A DNA stretch of 64,000 bases, taken from positions 14,818,001 through 14,882,000 of the forward strand of contig OY727097.1 in the NCBI GenBank assembly GCA_963402885.1, written 5' to 3'. A program made the position numbers and the translations under genes. Positions 12,901-27,900 of the stretch are shown here, piece after piece (position 1 is the stretch's first letter; every line of letters starts with the position of its first letter). Under the pieces are notes generated by a model that had not been told where the DNA came from, did no database searches, and saw nothing but the letters and a program-made list of their open reading frames with translations. This stretch comes from Antedon bifida. Lineage: Eukaryota; Echinodermata; Crinoidea; Comatulida; Antedonidae.

Positions 12901-15900
12901 AATAGCCAAACAATCTCATGTTCAAATTAAATATGTTTAATAATAATACATCATGTATTTGTTGAAAAAGGTGTATATATCAGGGTGAATATAGTGTCCA
13001 CATTTAGCACAACATGCAAGATTCTAAAGGCAGTCAAGCATATAAACATCTTCCAATACTTTACAAACCAGTTTAACCACCGCTTTCAAAATACCCTCAG
13101 ATGAAGGTAACCAATCAACTGAAAATCATACTTTTTTTTAAACAACATCATACATACATGTATCTGAATAAAGTGAATACTTACAAATATCCTGTGTTGT
13201 TTCTTTCAACATTTCTTTGTTACTGGCATCTGGTGTACACACCGTTGTTTTAACCATTGCATCTGTTATTATATGCACTGGATTAAATCTATGACAAAAT
13301 GACACAAAATAATTTGATGGTATACTGCAATTACATTGTTTTTACGTTGCATTATAATCTTATCTTAAAACCCTCAACATACCCAGAACACTAAAGGGCC
13401 AAATACTTTAATCAAACAATAATTTTAATAGTAATTTTAATCAACTGTATTCTTACTCTTTTACATTGTGATATTATTTAGATTATTTATGTTTAGATTA
13501 CTTATAATGATCCCAATTAAAATAAGATATTTAAGCTATTTTGGCTATGTGTATGGGTGACCGGAATACAAGATTTGCTTTGCTGGTCACTCTCAGCAAT
13601 ATTTGCTATGTATTTTGATATTATTTTATGATGAAATGATAAACTATTCAGAAAACATATTTTAAATGTCTTATTCTTGTAATTGATACTGCAGTAACAA
13701 CTGTATGTAACAGTTTAAGCGGTTTAATGAAATAGTTAAAAAAAAAAAATTAAACCACTTAAAAAAACCCAGTACGGTAACATCTATTAGGCCACAATTT
13801 GACAATGGCTAAATTTTAAACATCACCAAATTCAATGTCACCATATTTTGAGGTTCACAATATCCTGTTGAAAACAAATTGAAAGCACCTGTTAATGTTT
13901 CTATCAGCACTTTTTCACTTATCCTTACACTTACAGACAGTATAGACCCTAAAATGTGTGTTCACAGGAACTATGTGTGTACAGTTATATACCAATCAAA
14001 CAAAAATACATCTACGCAATAAAATAATATATAGGACACTGTTCCCAACTGCAAGTAGCAAACAATCAATCAACAAAAATTGATACGATATAATATAATG
14101 TGCTTACTCTTTTCTTAAAAGAGAATTGATAGTAGAAGTTTTTCCAACATTCTCAAGTCCTACAAAAATAGTTCTTCCTTGATTAAACTCTGTTTGTCCT
14201 TCTTCAAGTGCATTTTGAAATGCTTTCACCGCATCAGGTCCTCTTGCCAATATCTCCTCTGGAACATGCATATCTTAAAATAAACAAAATAAATTACTGT
14301 ATAATTTCCTACTTTCATTTTTTCATGGAAATTCTAAAGATATTGGTATCTGAAATATATGCCTGTCATTGGCAGAAAATACAGTGCCAACTCATTATTT
14401 CACTAGGCTAGTAAACAAGACAGCGTGGTAACCTGAATAGCAGAATACAATCTGAATTTTCTACAACTAGAAAATTCAGATATATCTGAGATCCGAGTTT
14501 TCTAGACCATTAAACAGTGCATACATTTATTATAATCTTTATCAGGATTTTCTTTTCTTTATTTATCCAAAAAATTGTAAGAAATAGCATATTAACAGGA
14601 GTGCAGGAGATCACAAAAATATTGGGAGATAACACTCCTACAATTATTGGGAGAGTTGGGAGGTCTTAGTCAGTCTTGAAGTTAGCATACAGCCAGCTGT
14701 CTTCACTTACTTTCAATTGTATTTGCCAACTCTTTTTCATCACATTTCCTAAGCGCTTTCACAAGTTGCGAACGCTTGGACTCAGAAGTTGATAATTTTA
14801 TGGCCCAAGCATCCAGCATGTTATAAGTCATTTCAAATTCCTTATCTGGATTATCTTGTTTAAAATGATCGATTTCTGCCATGGTAAACTCAAGATTTAC
14901 TGCTAGTTGCTCCCAATCAAAGACCTTAGTGGCTATGTCCATTAATTCTTTGGTTGTTATATCTAAATAAAATAAGATATTCCCACAATTTGCAAAACAT
15001 TCAATGCGAAAGGGGATACATATAACACAGTGTTCACAGCTCCAGCATGTCTAGTAAACATGTTTGTCTCCAAAACACTGTGCATAGGCTTAATTGAATC
15101 TTTGCTGAAATATTTTCAGGAAATATTATTAACAACTTTGCTACTGACAATTGACAAACACGCTTTCATTTTTAAAAAAACACACACACACAAACCCCCT
15201 CACATTTCAGCCAACCTCTAATATGAAAAAAACCAGCAAATCAGTGTAAACTGTACCTCTAGTATAGTAAAAAGGTTTTTGAAGAATATTCATACCTGAT
15301 GATGTGATATCTATGAATGGTAAAGGTCCGCCTAAAAAAGTAAAATGCATGAGTAAAAAAAAGTTAATTTTGAAGGGTGTTACAACCATTAATGTAGAAC
15401 AATCCACCGCTAATGTAGTAAAACCGCCAGCTATTATATAGAAACACCTTATGTATAAATAAAAATCAACATCAGCTAATGTAGAAACGGTCAACAGCTT
15501 ATGTAGTAACAGTCAACAGCTTATGTAGCAATGAAAATTGCCTCCCAGCTTATACTGTAGTTACTATATTGCCAGCTAATGTAGAAAATGTTATATATTT
15601 TACAAAAATGTCATCATGTGCAAATGCATCGATCTTTACTTAGCTATCAGTCTTTCAACCTTTCGTAAGCAACCAACTTTCTAAAAGATCACACATCGTA
15701 AGCAACCATCTTTGTTAAGGGACCGATTTTCATAATCGACCACCTCACGTAAGGGATCACCTCCTTTCATAAGGGACCGCTTCACATAATTGACCACCTC
15801 TCATAAGCGACTACAACTCTTAACGACCACACATCTCGTAAGTGACCACCAGTTTTCTACATTAGCGGTTGTAACAAAGGGTTTAAATGTTTTAATTTCA

Positions 15901-18900
15901 AATTAAATATAGGATTTTTTTAAACTTGCAAAAGGCAATGCTTTTTATCATTAATAATCAATAGTCTGTTTTATTTTACTTTGTTTTATTTTACTTTACT
16001 TTATAATATTACCAAAATATAGATATAGCGTATAATTGCATCGCAAAATGGAAGATAAAAATGATAAAATTCAAAAATAACTTTATAACTTAAACTATTA
16101 AAAAATTCAGACAAAAAGCAAGAGAATTATACATGAATAGAAGGATATACTATTATTTAAGCAATCTAGGAAATCTGCAAATAAATCTATAACAATATTG
16201 AGTTTAAAAACTTGATATTTCATGGGGAGGGTTCTAGTTGAATAGGCTTGTATAATTAAATTCATCTATTGATGTAAATATTTGATTAAGGGGTATAGTA
16301 AAAAACAAAATCAAAATTACAAAAGACTGTTGAAATCTTATAATAGGACTGACAATTACTACTTGATAAAAGAATCCATGATCATTAAGATTAAATTACT
16401 TCTATTTTTTTAACAAGCAATCACAATTATTATTTATTATGTTCATTATTACCTTTCCAAGCTTTGTTTACATTTCCATAGTACTTACCTTTCAGAATGT
16501 TAATGATTTCTTTTTTCTGATCTTTATCATATTTATCACAACTGTTTTCATTATAGCAATCCAAGGCAGACTTTCCCTCCTAACAATCAAAGGTTATAAA
16601 TGTCATGTTATTGTGTGAATACAAAATATATTATACTAAACAGTCCTAAACATATTACAAAATTGTGCTTAAAATGTCACATAATTTGCAAGATCCCCCT
16701 TGTCATTTTTCTCCAGCACATAAATGTAATTTTTATCTTGCTATTAAAACCATGACAAACCTGGTGAGGGCATGCTGTACCTACCTCTACCTACATTACA
16801 TTTTGTGTCATAGCTTAATTGCACTGCAAAGTACATGAATGTGCATTTGATGTAATAAATAAGTATGCATCTAATTTTCCATGGTTGAATGCCTAATTTG
16901 AATCCCACTGAGGACCGTAAGGACTATAATGAAGTAAAACAATTAATGACATTTGACCAAATCTGACTTAAATTTTACACTAATTTTTAATTACAAAAAA
17001 AAGAAAATAAGAATTAGATGTAGCAGGCCTTTAACACTAAGTTCTGATTAACTATCTGTCAATATTTATTACATTTTTATTATCTCAATATTAGTTACAG
17101 TAGAAAAGCATTAAACAAATCCTCAGACGACAGTTGAATTGACAAACAAACAAAACCAACAAGCAAACAAACAACAAATATACAGGGACGAAAACGTGAC
17201 CTCCTAGACAGAGGAAATAAAAGTGTTCATTCTAAGCATTCTCAAATTGTCTAAAACATTTGTTGATTAGAACAACTGAACAATTTGACCACAAAAATCA
17301 TTTTGCTTTAAATCCAAAGCTTACAAATAGTTCAAAAGGAACCTTTTTGGACAGTGTACATCCAGCTGAAATAAATTAGGATTTTGTTAATATGTATATA
17401 TAATGAGCAACTGAGAGGATAAATTTAATATCAAATGATATGTCAACAACTAAAATTTAAAGAAATATAGAACAAATACTAAAGGTACTTTTATTATTTA
17501 TTGTATGTATTTAATTATGTATAATACTTCAGTTTACAGTTTAGTAAAATATGAGAAAAGTAGCAATAAGGGAAGCATGGTGTTGTTTATTTGTGATTAT
17601 AAACAATTCAATTTAGATTTACAATTTAACAATACAATGTGAATACTGTAATGAAAAAAGAAGAAATATTAATCACTATACAATTTGTTTGGGAGTATCA
17701 TTTTCATTTTAATATTCATACAAATATTCAAACAAATATACAGGTACATGGTGGATGGTCAATAGATTGCTCGAGGATGAGACAAGAAAAAACTAGCCTG
17801 TAATTATTGTCAATGATAATAATAAACCTTTTTCATTATATAACGTAAAAAAAAGAATAGAACATCTATATTATTAACATAATTTCATTACAGTACTTAA
17901 AGATGTATTGTCCCTTGAAACACAAAAAAATGAAGGTCAGAATATTCTAAATTTAAATTGGCCATATCAAAGTAATATTAAAGTTATTCACTTTAAGTCG
18001 AAAATTCGAGCCAAAAACAACAATTTTACGTAATTAACAGCTAAATTAATTTGATTACATTTCGTCTGGAAAATCGTCGCGAGCGAAAGTAAACAAAGAT
18101 TTTAAACCATGATTATACATTATGCATGATGCTAATTAGGATTGTTTACAACTCGTCACGGTTGAGAAGGTGTTTTCACACAGATCGCGAGGAAGTTTTA
18201 TGATTATGCATACAGAGTAGCCAAATAAGCGCGTTGCATTATGAGATATGTTTTGATCGAAAACTTTGACTGGAAGTCAAAGTTATTTTTTGAACCAAAA
18301 AACGTCTGTATTTCAGTTAAATGATTTTTTTTTCGACTAATTTTTGGTGAAAGTTAATAACTATTATGATACTTCAAAATGACCCACTTTTTTTCGAAAT
18401 CTTTTATTTTTTATTTTTTTGGAATTTGACAAAGGGACAATACATCTTTAATAACAAACTAACCTTGTTTTTATTGTAAATGTCCATATGTCCTTCCTGT
18501 ATGAAGAACACAAAAGTATTCCTGTGTTCTTCATACAGGATATTTGCTCGAGCACATAGATGCATAGCATTGTCTCCATTCTAGTAAAAAGTGAAATAAA
18601 ATAAAGTGCACCAGATGTACTGCATATATTTTAAATAAGTTTAACAAAAATAATTAATGGCACCACCAACATATTAAAGTAGTGTAGAGGATAATGATAG
18701 ACAATAAAAAGGATAGAACAATTTTTAGGCTCTGGGACCCTAATAATCTGGGATACACAACAGTTCAGGAACTAATGGGTTCAAGTCCCACATGAGAATT
18801 ATTTGGGAATGTATTCACGAGTGTTTGCAAAACATCTTAACAATTATTAAAATGGCTCTCTGATGCAACATTACTTCATAGTAGTTACATTATTATCAAC

Positions 18901-21900
18901 ATAATGGTGGTGGTACTGGAATCTAACCCTAGACATCAGCAAAAACTTAGTGGTCAGTAGAGTTATGAATACCAGGCTGAAGTCATGGGTTTGACTCCAC
19001 CAAAGAATTTCTCAGGTGGAACTCAGTTGTTCAATGTAATGAGAATTTAGTACATTACATCAGAGGAGGTCACAGTCACAGTCTGGCGAACTTAGCTCTC
19101 TCTGATGCAAAGCTACTTTATAGTAGTTACAATATCATCATATAAAAGTAAAGTCTTTTACACCCAGACAACTACCCTCTGGACAACTACTCACTAGGAC
19201 AACCGCTCTTGTACTGTAGGACAATCACTCCATTATAGGAAAATTACCCTGTTAGTGTTATGTTCGGACAACTATTCCTAGGACAACCACCCACTATACT
19301 TAATAGCAACATAATTTAGGATCAGCCCTTAATTATAGATACAATTTATAACTAGAAATATTACAAGAAATCAATACAAATGATATGGTTGAAAAAAAGA
19401 GAAAATAAGATTTTTTTATTATTGGTTATTTGTTAATTTTCAAAGTTTTCTGTCAGAGCCGACTGATATAAAATTATGATATAAGGCCATTATTAATAAA
19501 TTGTGAATAATATTATATTTTGATTGTACATACAACACTTTAGTAACAACTGTCCAAATTGAAACATGGATGATTTGTAAATGATATGAACAATACTTAT
19601 CTACCATTTCATTGATTATATTGATTGATTATATTTACTGAATACAAAAAGAGCATATTTATTTAATGAGATATCTGGAGAGAAAAAAACTTTTCATTTA
19701 AAGGACATATTTCTTTAGTGAAATTTCAATATACCTTGCAAATTGCAGACGATAAAAATGGTATACTTCAGATATAATACTATGATTGATTCAGCTTAGA
19801 ATTTTATTCATTATAACGGCTGCTAATATAAAAGCTTCTTGTCACATTACATCTTTTTGAATCAAAAGATAAAACATTTGGTTTTATCTCAATATCTCTA
19901 TGGTTTGATATACTTTTTGCTTTAAGATTCAATAAATTGGTTGGTGAATTTACAGTGGAATCAATAATACCTACAATAAAAGTCTGGCACCAGCCAGGTA
20001 CAGATATAGGGAGTTTGCATAGAGTGTGGTACCAGCATTCACTATTATTACAACATATAAATAAAACATACACCAGTAAAAATGTTTAAGTGACTAAAAA
20101 ATTACTAATATTACTTGGATAGTTATATAAATACTATCCACCAACTTTTTGCTGTATTTGAAAAAAAAAATCAATTACCTTAAAAATATTATTGTCCCCT
20201 GAAAACAGGGAATAATGTGAATTGTGAATATGCCATTTTAATGAATGTCGCATTAATAGTTAAATTTAACTGTATCTTTTTATATGAGAAATCATTAGTT
20301 GTGTTCATTTTTATTTTCTATGGACTTGAATAACTTAATTAAAACTGCTAATATAAAGTCTAATTTTATAAATCTGAAATTTTTCCTGATTTAGGAGGAC
20401 AAAAAAAGTACTATTCTATTCTTGAAATTATGAAATAATTATTTACAACTTACTTTGTTTATGCAATATAAATCAGCATGTTGGGCTAATGCTATGCAGC
20501 ATGCAGTTTGACCTGACCTAGCAGCTAACAAGAGTGGTGTATTTCCATCCTAAAAATAGAATATAATATTTCATACAATATTAAAAACTTCTTAGCAATG
20601 AGGAGGCATGGTTATTAATGTGTTTAATTTGTTTAAACACATTAATACTAACTTTTCATATATCTTTTTAAATCATTTAATTCAGTCATGATTTTAACTC
20701 TTCATAAATAAAAGTTTACACAGTGAAGATACACACTGATCCAGTGATTTCATATTACCGTACATATTCTTTCAAAAACAAACATCCATATTTTTATTGT
20801 TTTTTCCTATGCAAACATGGTGTTATATTGCTACAATACTATCTATACATGTTGGTACTGTTTTACTAAAAAATGAGAAAATATAGTGTTATATAGTAGT
20901 ATAAAATAATCAAAATACAACTGATATGACTATTCTAAAACTTCTGAAGTTTTATAAATTTCTCTAAATAAATCAATGATTGAAATGATAAAATAATGGC
21001 ATTTCAACAAAGTATTAATTCGGCTGTGTACATCATAAGTTAACAGTTTTTAGTCTCATTGAGCTTAATCATATCTCCATATGATTTGGTAGACTGTGTT
21101 TGTATTTGTTTGTGTTTGTATCTGTGCATTTGTGTTTGAACAGCAATTAACATAAATAAAATATAATATAAATACTATTGAAAGTTTTTAATGTAAATTA
21201 TTTTAATTAAGATAATTTACATTGTCAGATCTCACTCTGAATACATTTAACTCGATTTCACATTAAAAGTCAGTGTGGTAAAAGATCTCAAACAATACAT
21301 AGGACACATTATAACAATATTTAATATAAAAAACTCATTACAATCCAGTATTCGAGCAGAGAAATATTATTGAAAGAAAGTGATGGTTATATGATAATGT
21401 TACTATTGTAGTTTTTATGGAATGAAACTATGTTATGGAATGAATCTACAAAGGCCTAGTATTATTCGCTGTTTAAAGTGGGGTTCCGGGATTAAAATGA
21501 ATAGTAAAAAATGTAAAATATATTTGTTTGTCTCTTGAACGGTAAAGTTTCAATTTATATAAGCGCCCAGTGTGAAGCAGAACGAAGGCTGTGAAATGAG
21601 GCCAGATTACAAGTGCAGCTACGGCAAAATCACACTGTGGTTACAGAATAGGATATTCGTGAAATGGTCAATCTTCCGGCGGCTCGTTATCATTAACCAT
21701 ATTAATTACTTTTGTAAAATTATACTTATCTGATGTAATTTTAGTCGGTCTTCCTATTTATAAATTCAATTTTCTATGAAAATTCATCAAAACAGTGAAA
21801 AATTAGATATGTTTGTGCTTTAAAAGTGCAAACTTTAAAAAGCCTTCAAAATCAATGAAGCGTAACGTATACTCTGTACATTCGACCTGCTGACTGAGGA

Positions 21901-24900
21901 GGATGCGAGCGAGGATCGGAGCGAGACGACGATACACGTGCTCTCTCCCCACATGCCTGGCATCGTCACGTGATAAGCAGATACAAAATTGAAGAGACTT
22001 CTATAGAAAAGGATCTCGGAGTATACTTTGATCATAAATTGAACTTTGATTATCATATAAATTGCTGTGTTGCTAAGGCAAATAAAATAGTGGGTCTCAT
22101 CAAAAGGACTTTTTGTTTCAACGATAAGGATATGTTTCTTAATCTTAGTCTATACAAATCTTTAGTCCGCCCTATCTTAGAATTCAACTGTTGTGTCTGG
22201 GCACCTCATCAAATTGGACTGATCAAGAAAATCGAGTCGGTTCAGCGAAGAGCTACCAAGTCATTGTCAGAAATAAAAAATTTGGCTTATCCGGATAGAT
22301 TAAAGTTTTCGGGTATACACTGGAGTACAGACGATTAAGAACGGATATGATCCAAATCTTCAGAATTATAAATGGTCTTGACGTTATAGAAAGCAGGAAG
22401 TTCTTTACATTTGTTGATTGTCATGGAACTAGAGGGCATGAATACAAGTTATATAAAAACAAGTTTAGGCTTAATTCCAGGAAGTTTTCCTTCAGTTGTA
22501 GAGTTGTGGACTCGTGGAATAGCTTACCACCTAATGTTGTAAAAGCTCCAAATTTAAATCTATTCAAGTCACTCCTCAATGATTATTGGAAGTCCCTTGA
22601 CTGCAAGTTTACTTTTTCACATTTATAAGCATTTTGGAACATTGTGTGTACACCCGGAGCCCTGCATCTATATTTTGGGAAGAAGACAGGAAGGGTCATA
22701 TAAGCTATATTTAGCTTGCTAATCGACCCAAAAACATCAAGCAAGTATCAAGCAAGTATAGTATATGTGATAGTAGAATCAGAGCCATATATATGGCTCT
22801 GAGTAGAATCAGAGCCATATACAGTATATGGCTCTGAGTAGAATTAGATGATACCGCCACCTTGCGGCGGAGGGAGATGATAGAATGCGGAGTAATGTTA
22901 CTTAGATGAATTACCCTCTCAAATAAGTCTCTTTTGTTCGAATTATAGATGTAAGTAATTAAAACATTAGATTAGTTGTTAATTAGATAGTTATAGTATA
23001 CGTTGATTGCCTTGATTTACACTTATTATGTGTTTAGTTTTGTTTAGGCTCTGTTTTAGTTTAGCCTGGACGTGGTTGACGATACCGGCGTTGCCATGTG
23101 CGTATCACCGGCGTGATTATCGTGTTGAGCACTTTCACATTTATGTTAAACATGATTAATTAAAATGATCATTATATTAGGCTTTTGAATAATTACATGA
23201 ATCAAAAATAATGAGATATAGATAAATAATGTGTAATTGATTGATTATGTCCGTAGACATACTGGTAGCTAGTTATTTAATTCGCCGTGGTTAGAATTCC
23301 GGCACCGGAACTCAACTGCCCACCGTTAGGGAGTCCGACACGCTATTGCGCATGCCCAGAGCTCTGGGAAGTGAATTATAGCTTACACTAATAGTGCCAC
23401 ACCACCACACCACGGAGGTCGGAGTGTTATAGGGATTTACTGTAGCCTAGATAGTCGTTGCGCGAGAGAGAGAGCGATGGATGAAACTTGGCCTATGCTA
23501 TACATGAATTAATAATTAAAATACGACTACGCCACGCGTTAGAATAATTATAATGATATTAATAAGTATCAGTATCTATCTAAGAATCGTAATGCTGTTT
23601 TTAGCGTTGCGACCCTGACTTCCCGAACAGTTTTTTCACATCCACGCGGTGGCTGCCGTCAACAAATCAACTTGTGATTGCATTATGTACAGTATAATGC
23701 ATTATGAAAAATCATAAAACTAGTCATGTAATTATATAATTCATAATGATATGAAGTTTATATATGAATGAAGCAACCACTTTTTAATTACAAAATAAAT
23801 ACTATAGGCCCACTGGTCACGTCTAACTGGTAGCCCTAGCCTAGATTAGTGGATCCCATATTAGTAGGCATCTAGGCTAGTTCGCCGTATGTGGCGCAGC
23901 TATGAAATGATCCATCGCTGTTGATGATAAGTATAGAGTCGCCGATTACCTCGCTCTGGGCATGCGCAATAGCGTGTCGGATTCCCTAACGCTGGGCAGT
24001 TGAGTTCCGGTGCCGGAATCCTAACCACGGCGTATTTCATTTACGTGTAAACCATATTGTATTAACAGTTAATGTTATTTCTGTCTGTCACGCTTGAATG
24101 AGCATGGACAAGTTCAGACAAATCTAGCGAAGTTGCTGTGTCTCGCCAAACCTTGGTGTACACGTGATTTTGACGATATAGTTCTAGAGTTAATAATTTC
24201 TAGATATATAATTGGTGTTGGTTTTTCTATATTATTCTATTCATTGTTTGTTTCTAAATATAGGAATTGAATGTTTTTTAGATCACTATAGTACTAGTAG
24301 TTAGTAGTGGGCTGTCAGAAGCCATTGCTTAATTTGTATAATTTTACCTGAATCATTTAATTTGTTGATTGATGAACCAAAGTAACGGGAAACTGAAGTT
24401 GGAAATTAAAAAGTTTAGAAACGGTTATCAAAGTGTGGGTTTTATTTATGCTCTCCCAACAATATTCGTTATTTATTTATATTATTATGTGATTTTTCAG
24501 TCGGTCACATATTCAATACCAAACTGGTCGGGTCGAGTATACCCCGTCTATTATCACAACATGAACGATGTACATTTTTTGATTGAAGGTCGACTCGATC
24601 TACCGGAATGGTACAGATAATATAGCTCGAATGAGAGAGTTGAAATATATGTAAACATAAGTATTGCTAATTTTAACAAGTGTAGCCTATAGTAAAAGGC
24701 CTGGTAGTAACTGGGCCGGATCGGCTAGGTCTCCTTCCTACTACCATGGTCTACTTGCTTGATGCAGTATCCGATTTTTTGGAGAGTAATCTAGGCCTAT
24801 TTTAGGCCTACCTAGACGATCGGGACACCATACGTGCGGACGGCGATCAGACCTTGTTTTGCCTCAATATTTACAGCCAATTTTGTAGAACGTTTTAGGT

Positions 24901-27900
24901 TTAGATTGTTTAGGAGTTTGGTTGATAGGATGCGTTTGGAATCCACTGAGTTTGTTATTTATGGGTCAATCGTCTAGTAGTAGGCTAGTTACGCCCATGG
25001 GCCCCAATGTTTTAACGGGTTATCAGACGATCGGGACCACGGACGATCGGGCCCACTTCAAGACGATCGGGCCCAAATCGTGAGACGATCGGGCCCATCA
25101 AGGGTGATAGACGATCGGGCCCAGAGACGATCGGGCCTAGACGATCGGGCCCAACAAACAAGACGATCGGGCCCAAAACATTCTCAGAAAATTTTAAAAG
25201 ATAAATACAACAAAATAATAGCAATCAAATCAATCACATTTATTCATAAATCGAGAGTATTGGTAAGAAATTCTTAAAACCAGTAGTGTTAATTAGGGGA
25301 AAATTATGATAAAATCAGAAAAAAATCTAATTAACCTTTTTAATTAAAATCTTAATTACGCAAGAAAAGCACGTTGACACTAGCAGTAGGAATTAAAAAT
25401 GATGAAATGTGGCACATTATTTTATATAACACAAACGACTATCGGGCCCAACGCTAAGACGATCGGGACCAACTGGTAAGACGATCGGACCCAACATGGT
25501 TCTGAAAACACTGGACGATCGGGCCCAACTGGTATGACGATCGGGCCCAACGCTAAAGACGATCGGGACCACGTTTTCTGGGCCCGATCGTCTTGGGCCC
25601 GATCGTCCGTGGTCCCGATCGTCTGTTCCCCGTTTTAACGTAGCCATCGTGGCATGGAATCCCTAGTCAGAATGGCTCTCACCCATGAAAAAAAAATGAT
25701 TTAGGCTAGCCTAGGCCTAGGCCTAGTACGTGAAGCCGATAATACGATCTGTACGGGTCCTACTAAACACCACCAGATACCTACTAGAGCAATAAATTCT
25801 ACCACCAGAGAGCAGCCACCTGTTTGGAATTGATTATTAAGGGTATATTGCAAATTTCAAAGCTTAATTCTTTCAGAAACTGATAAAATTGAAGTTTAAA
25901 GTTGAATTTCTCGCCGTCGTATTCCAGAACCGAATGCGTTTGATAAACATTATAGCAACGAAACGAACGCATTCATCCGTGTCTCTTGTGTATTGTATTC
26001 AACGGTCAACTATGAGGCGCTACCGATGAATTTATTTGGTCAATTAAAATCAGAAATTCGTTTCTGTACACTATAACATTTATTAAAAATAAATAAAACT
26101 TAAAACAGCAGTTTTAACTTGATATTACCGAGTATTTTATGTCTAAAGAAATATCTGGCCACTGCACTATATGTCACAGTGGTGAAATAGAAATTATACA
26201 ACATTTTTTATTTAATTGCCAAGCTCTTAATGCCATAAGAGAGATTAAATTTATAATAATATAATAACAATTCCTACAGCACCCAGAGTGCACGAAAATG
26301 ATGACAAGGGTATAATTTATGACTCCGTAATATGTACTAAATGTTGTATTTCATTAAAATGTCAAATAAATGAATATTAATGAGCTTCCCTAAGCTGCTG
26401 AAAAACAGACTTTCCATGAATTTACCCTAAAATGTATATGAAATTTAATTTTTTTTTAATTTCTCGTTATTACTTCTTCATTCTGACATGTCTATAAATA
26501 TTTTTTATTTAATAAATAAACGATATTTAAAAGCAATTTTAAACCCTCCCCCTTTAAACACTATTAATTTTGGATAAGGTATACAGATTAAGGTGTATGT
26601 ATATTCAGATGCCGTATAAAAGTAAATCCCAGTTTTAAAGCAATTTTAAGCAATATATTTAAACAAATAATTCATTTTTTCAGTTTTATTCAGAAATATA
26701 TGATTGATGTTCTGAATTCACTTTTGTGAGCAAAAAAATAATATGACTTGGTTTTGTATTCTTGTTTATGTAACCATGCACACATCAGTAGGCCTAATTT
26801 GCTGGCTGGGTGGTGACCGAAAACGTGAGCTATAGCCGGAAAAAATAACCTAGTTTAGTTCTTATAAGCCTAACTACACCCCCAGTTCGATGAATCTTCA
26901 TTTATCGGTCGTGGATCTAAAATTATCCGAAAGCCACTCTTATTGTTGATTAGAGTTTACTGTTTTGTTTACAACACCTGACTAAGCGTTTGTCGAAATA
27001 ATGCGCCATCTATTTACCGAGGAATTTGAAGCTTCAAATACAGATTGGAATGGTCCATTCATCGCAAATCAATACATTTGTATAATGATGATGAAGGGAT
27101 TGAATTCCACAAATCATACCTCGGTCACACCTTTGGAACATGCAAATTAGCTAAAATATGCAAATTATTGATTAAAATATAGGGTATAAGCTCTACCCAT
27201 AGAAAGCCAACCGCTAGTTATAGAGAGTTATTTTTTTTTCCAAATTGTTCTTATGGAACATTTTGTCCAACAAATGACCAAGCCGTATTTTACCTTATTT
27301 TCAAAGAATTAAGGTGACTTTCACCATAGTCAATAATTCCATTGACTATGCTTTTCCATAGGATTTACGTATCATCATAACTACTCTAGTAGTAGGTAGA
27401 GACATCATTTTAGTCTCTATACTTTCACATTATGTAGAATATATGGAATTTCCACAAATTGGAAACATATGCAACAAACACACACACACACGCGATCGAC
27501 CACACAACCTCTCGCCATTCTGGCGGAGCTAGTTAGCTGAAATATGCAAATCAACTAAAATATGCATATTAAAGGATAACTGGTTATCATCTCATTTACA
27601 GAACCTGGATTCTTCATTATACTATAGTTCGCCTATCAAATGACTCATAATACATACAGGAAGATTAAGATGGCCAGTGTGCAGAGTAACCAGTTTTATT
27701 TTCAGACTAATGTTTTTGTTTCTCTAAATATAGTTTAGCTTTGCAACAGCAATGGTTGGTTATTGTGCTCTTGCAATTACTTCTGTTCTTGAGCCCTCTT
27801 CTTTGATGGTCATATATGAACGTATACACTGTCTCAAGCTCATGCCGCCCAGTGACATCGATCTTGATTGAGATTGGCCTGTAGCTATTGATCATGATCT

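Noticed and set aside
19804-20073. Minus-strand frame of about 90 codons within the gene's introns.
   Set aside because: No ankyrin, Death or Roc signature, and neighbouring exons join in phase without it.
25018-25631. Array of similar short repeats with spacers, reminiscent of a CRISPR array.
   Set aside because: Spacers are of irregular length (a few to 250 bases), copies are in both orientations and the unit is bounded by TIRs and a target duplication in a eukaryotic context.
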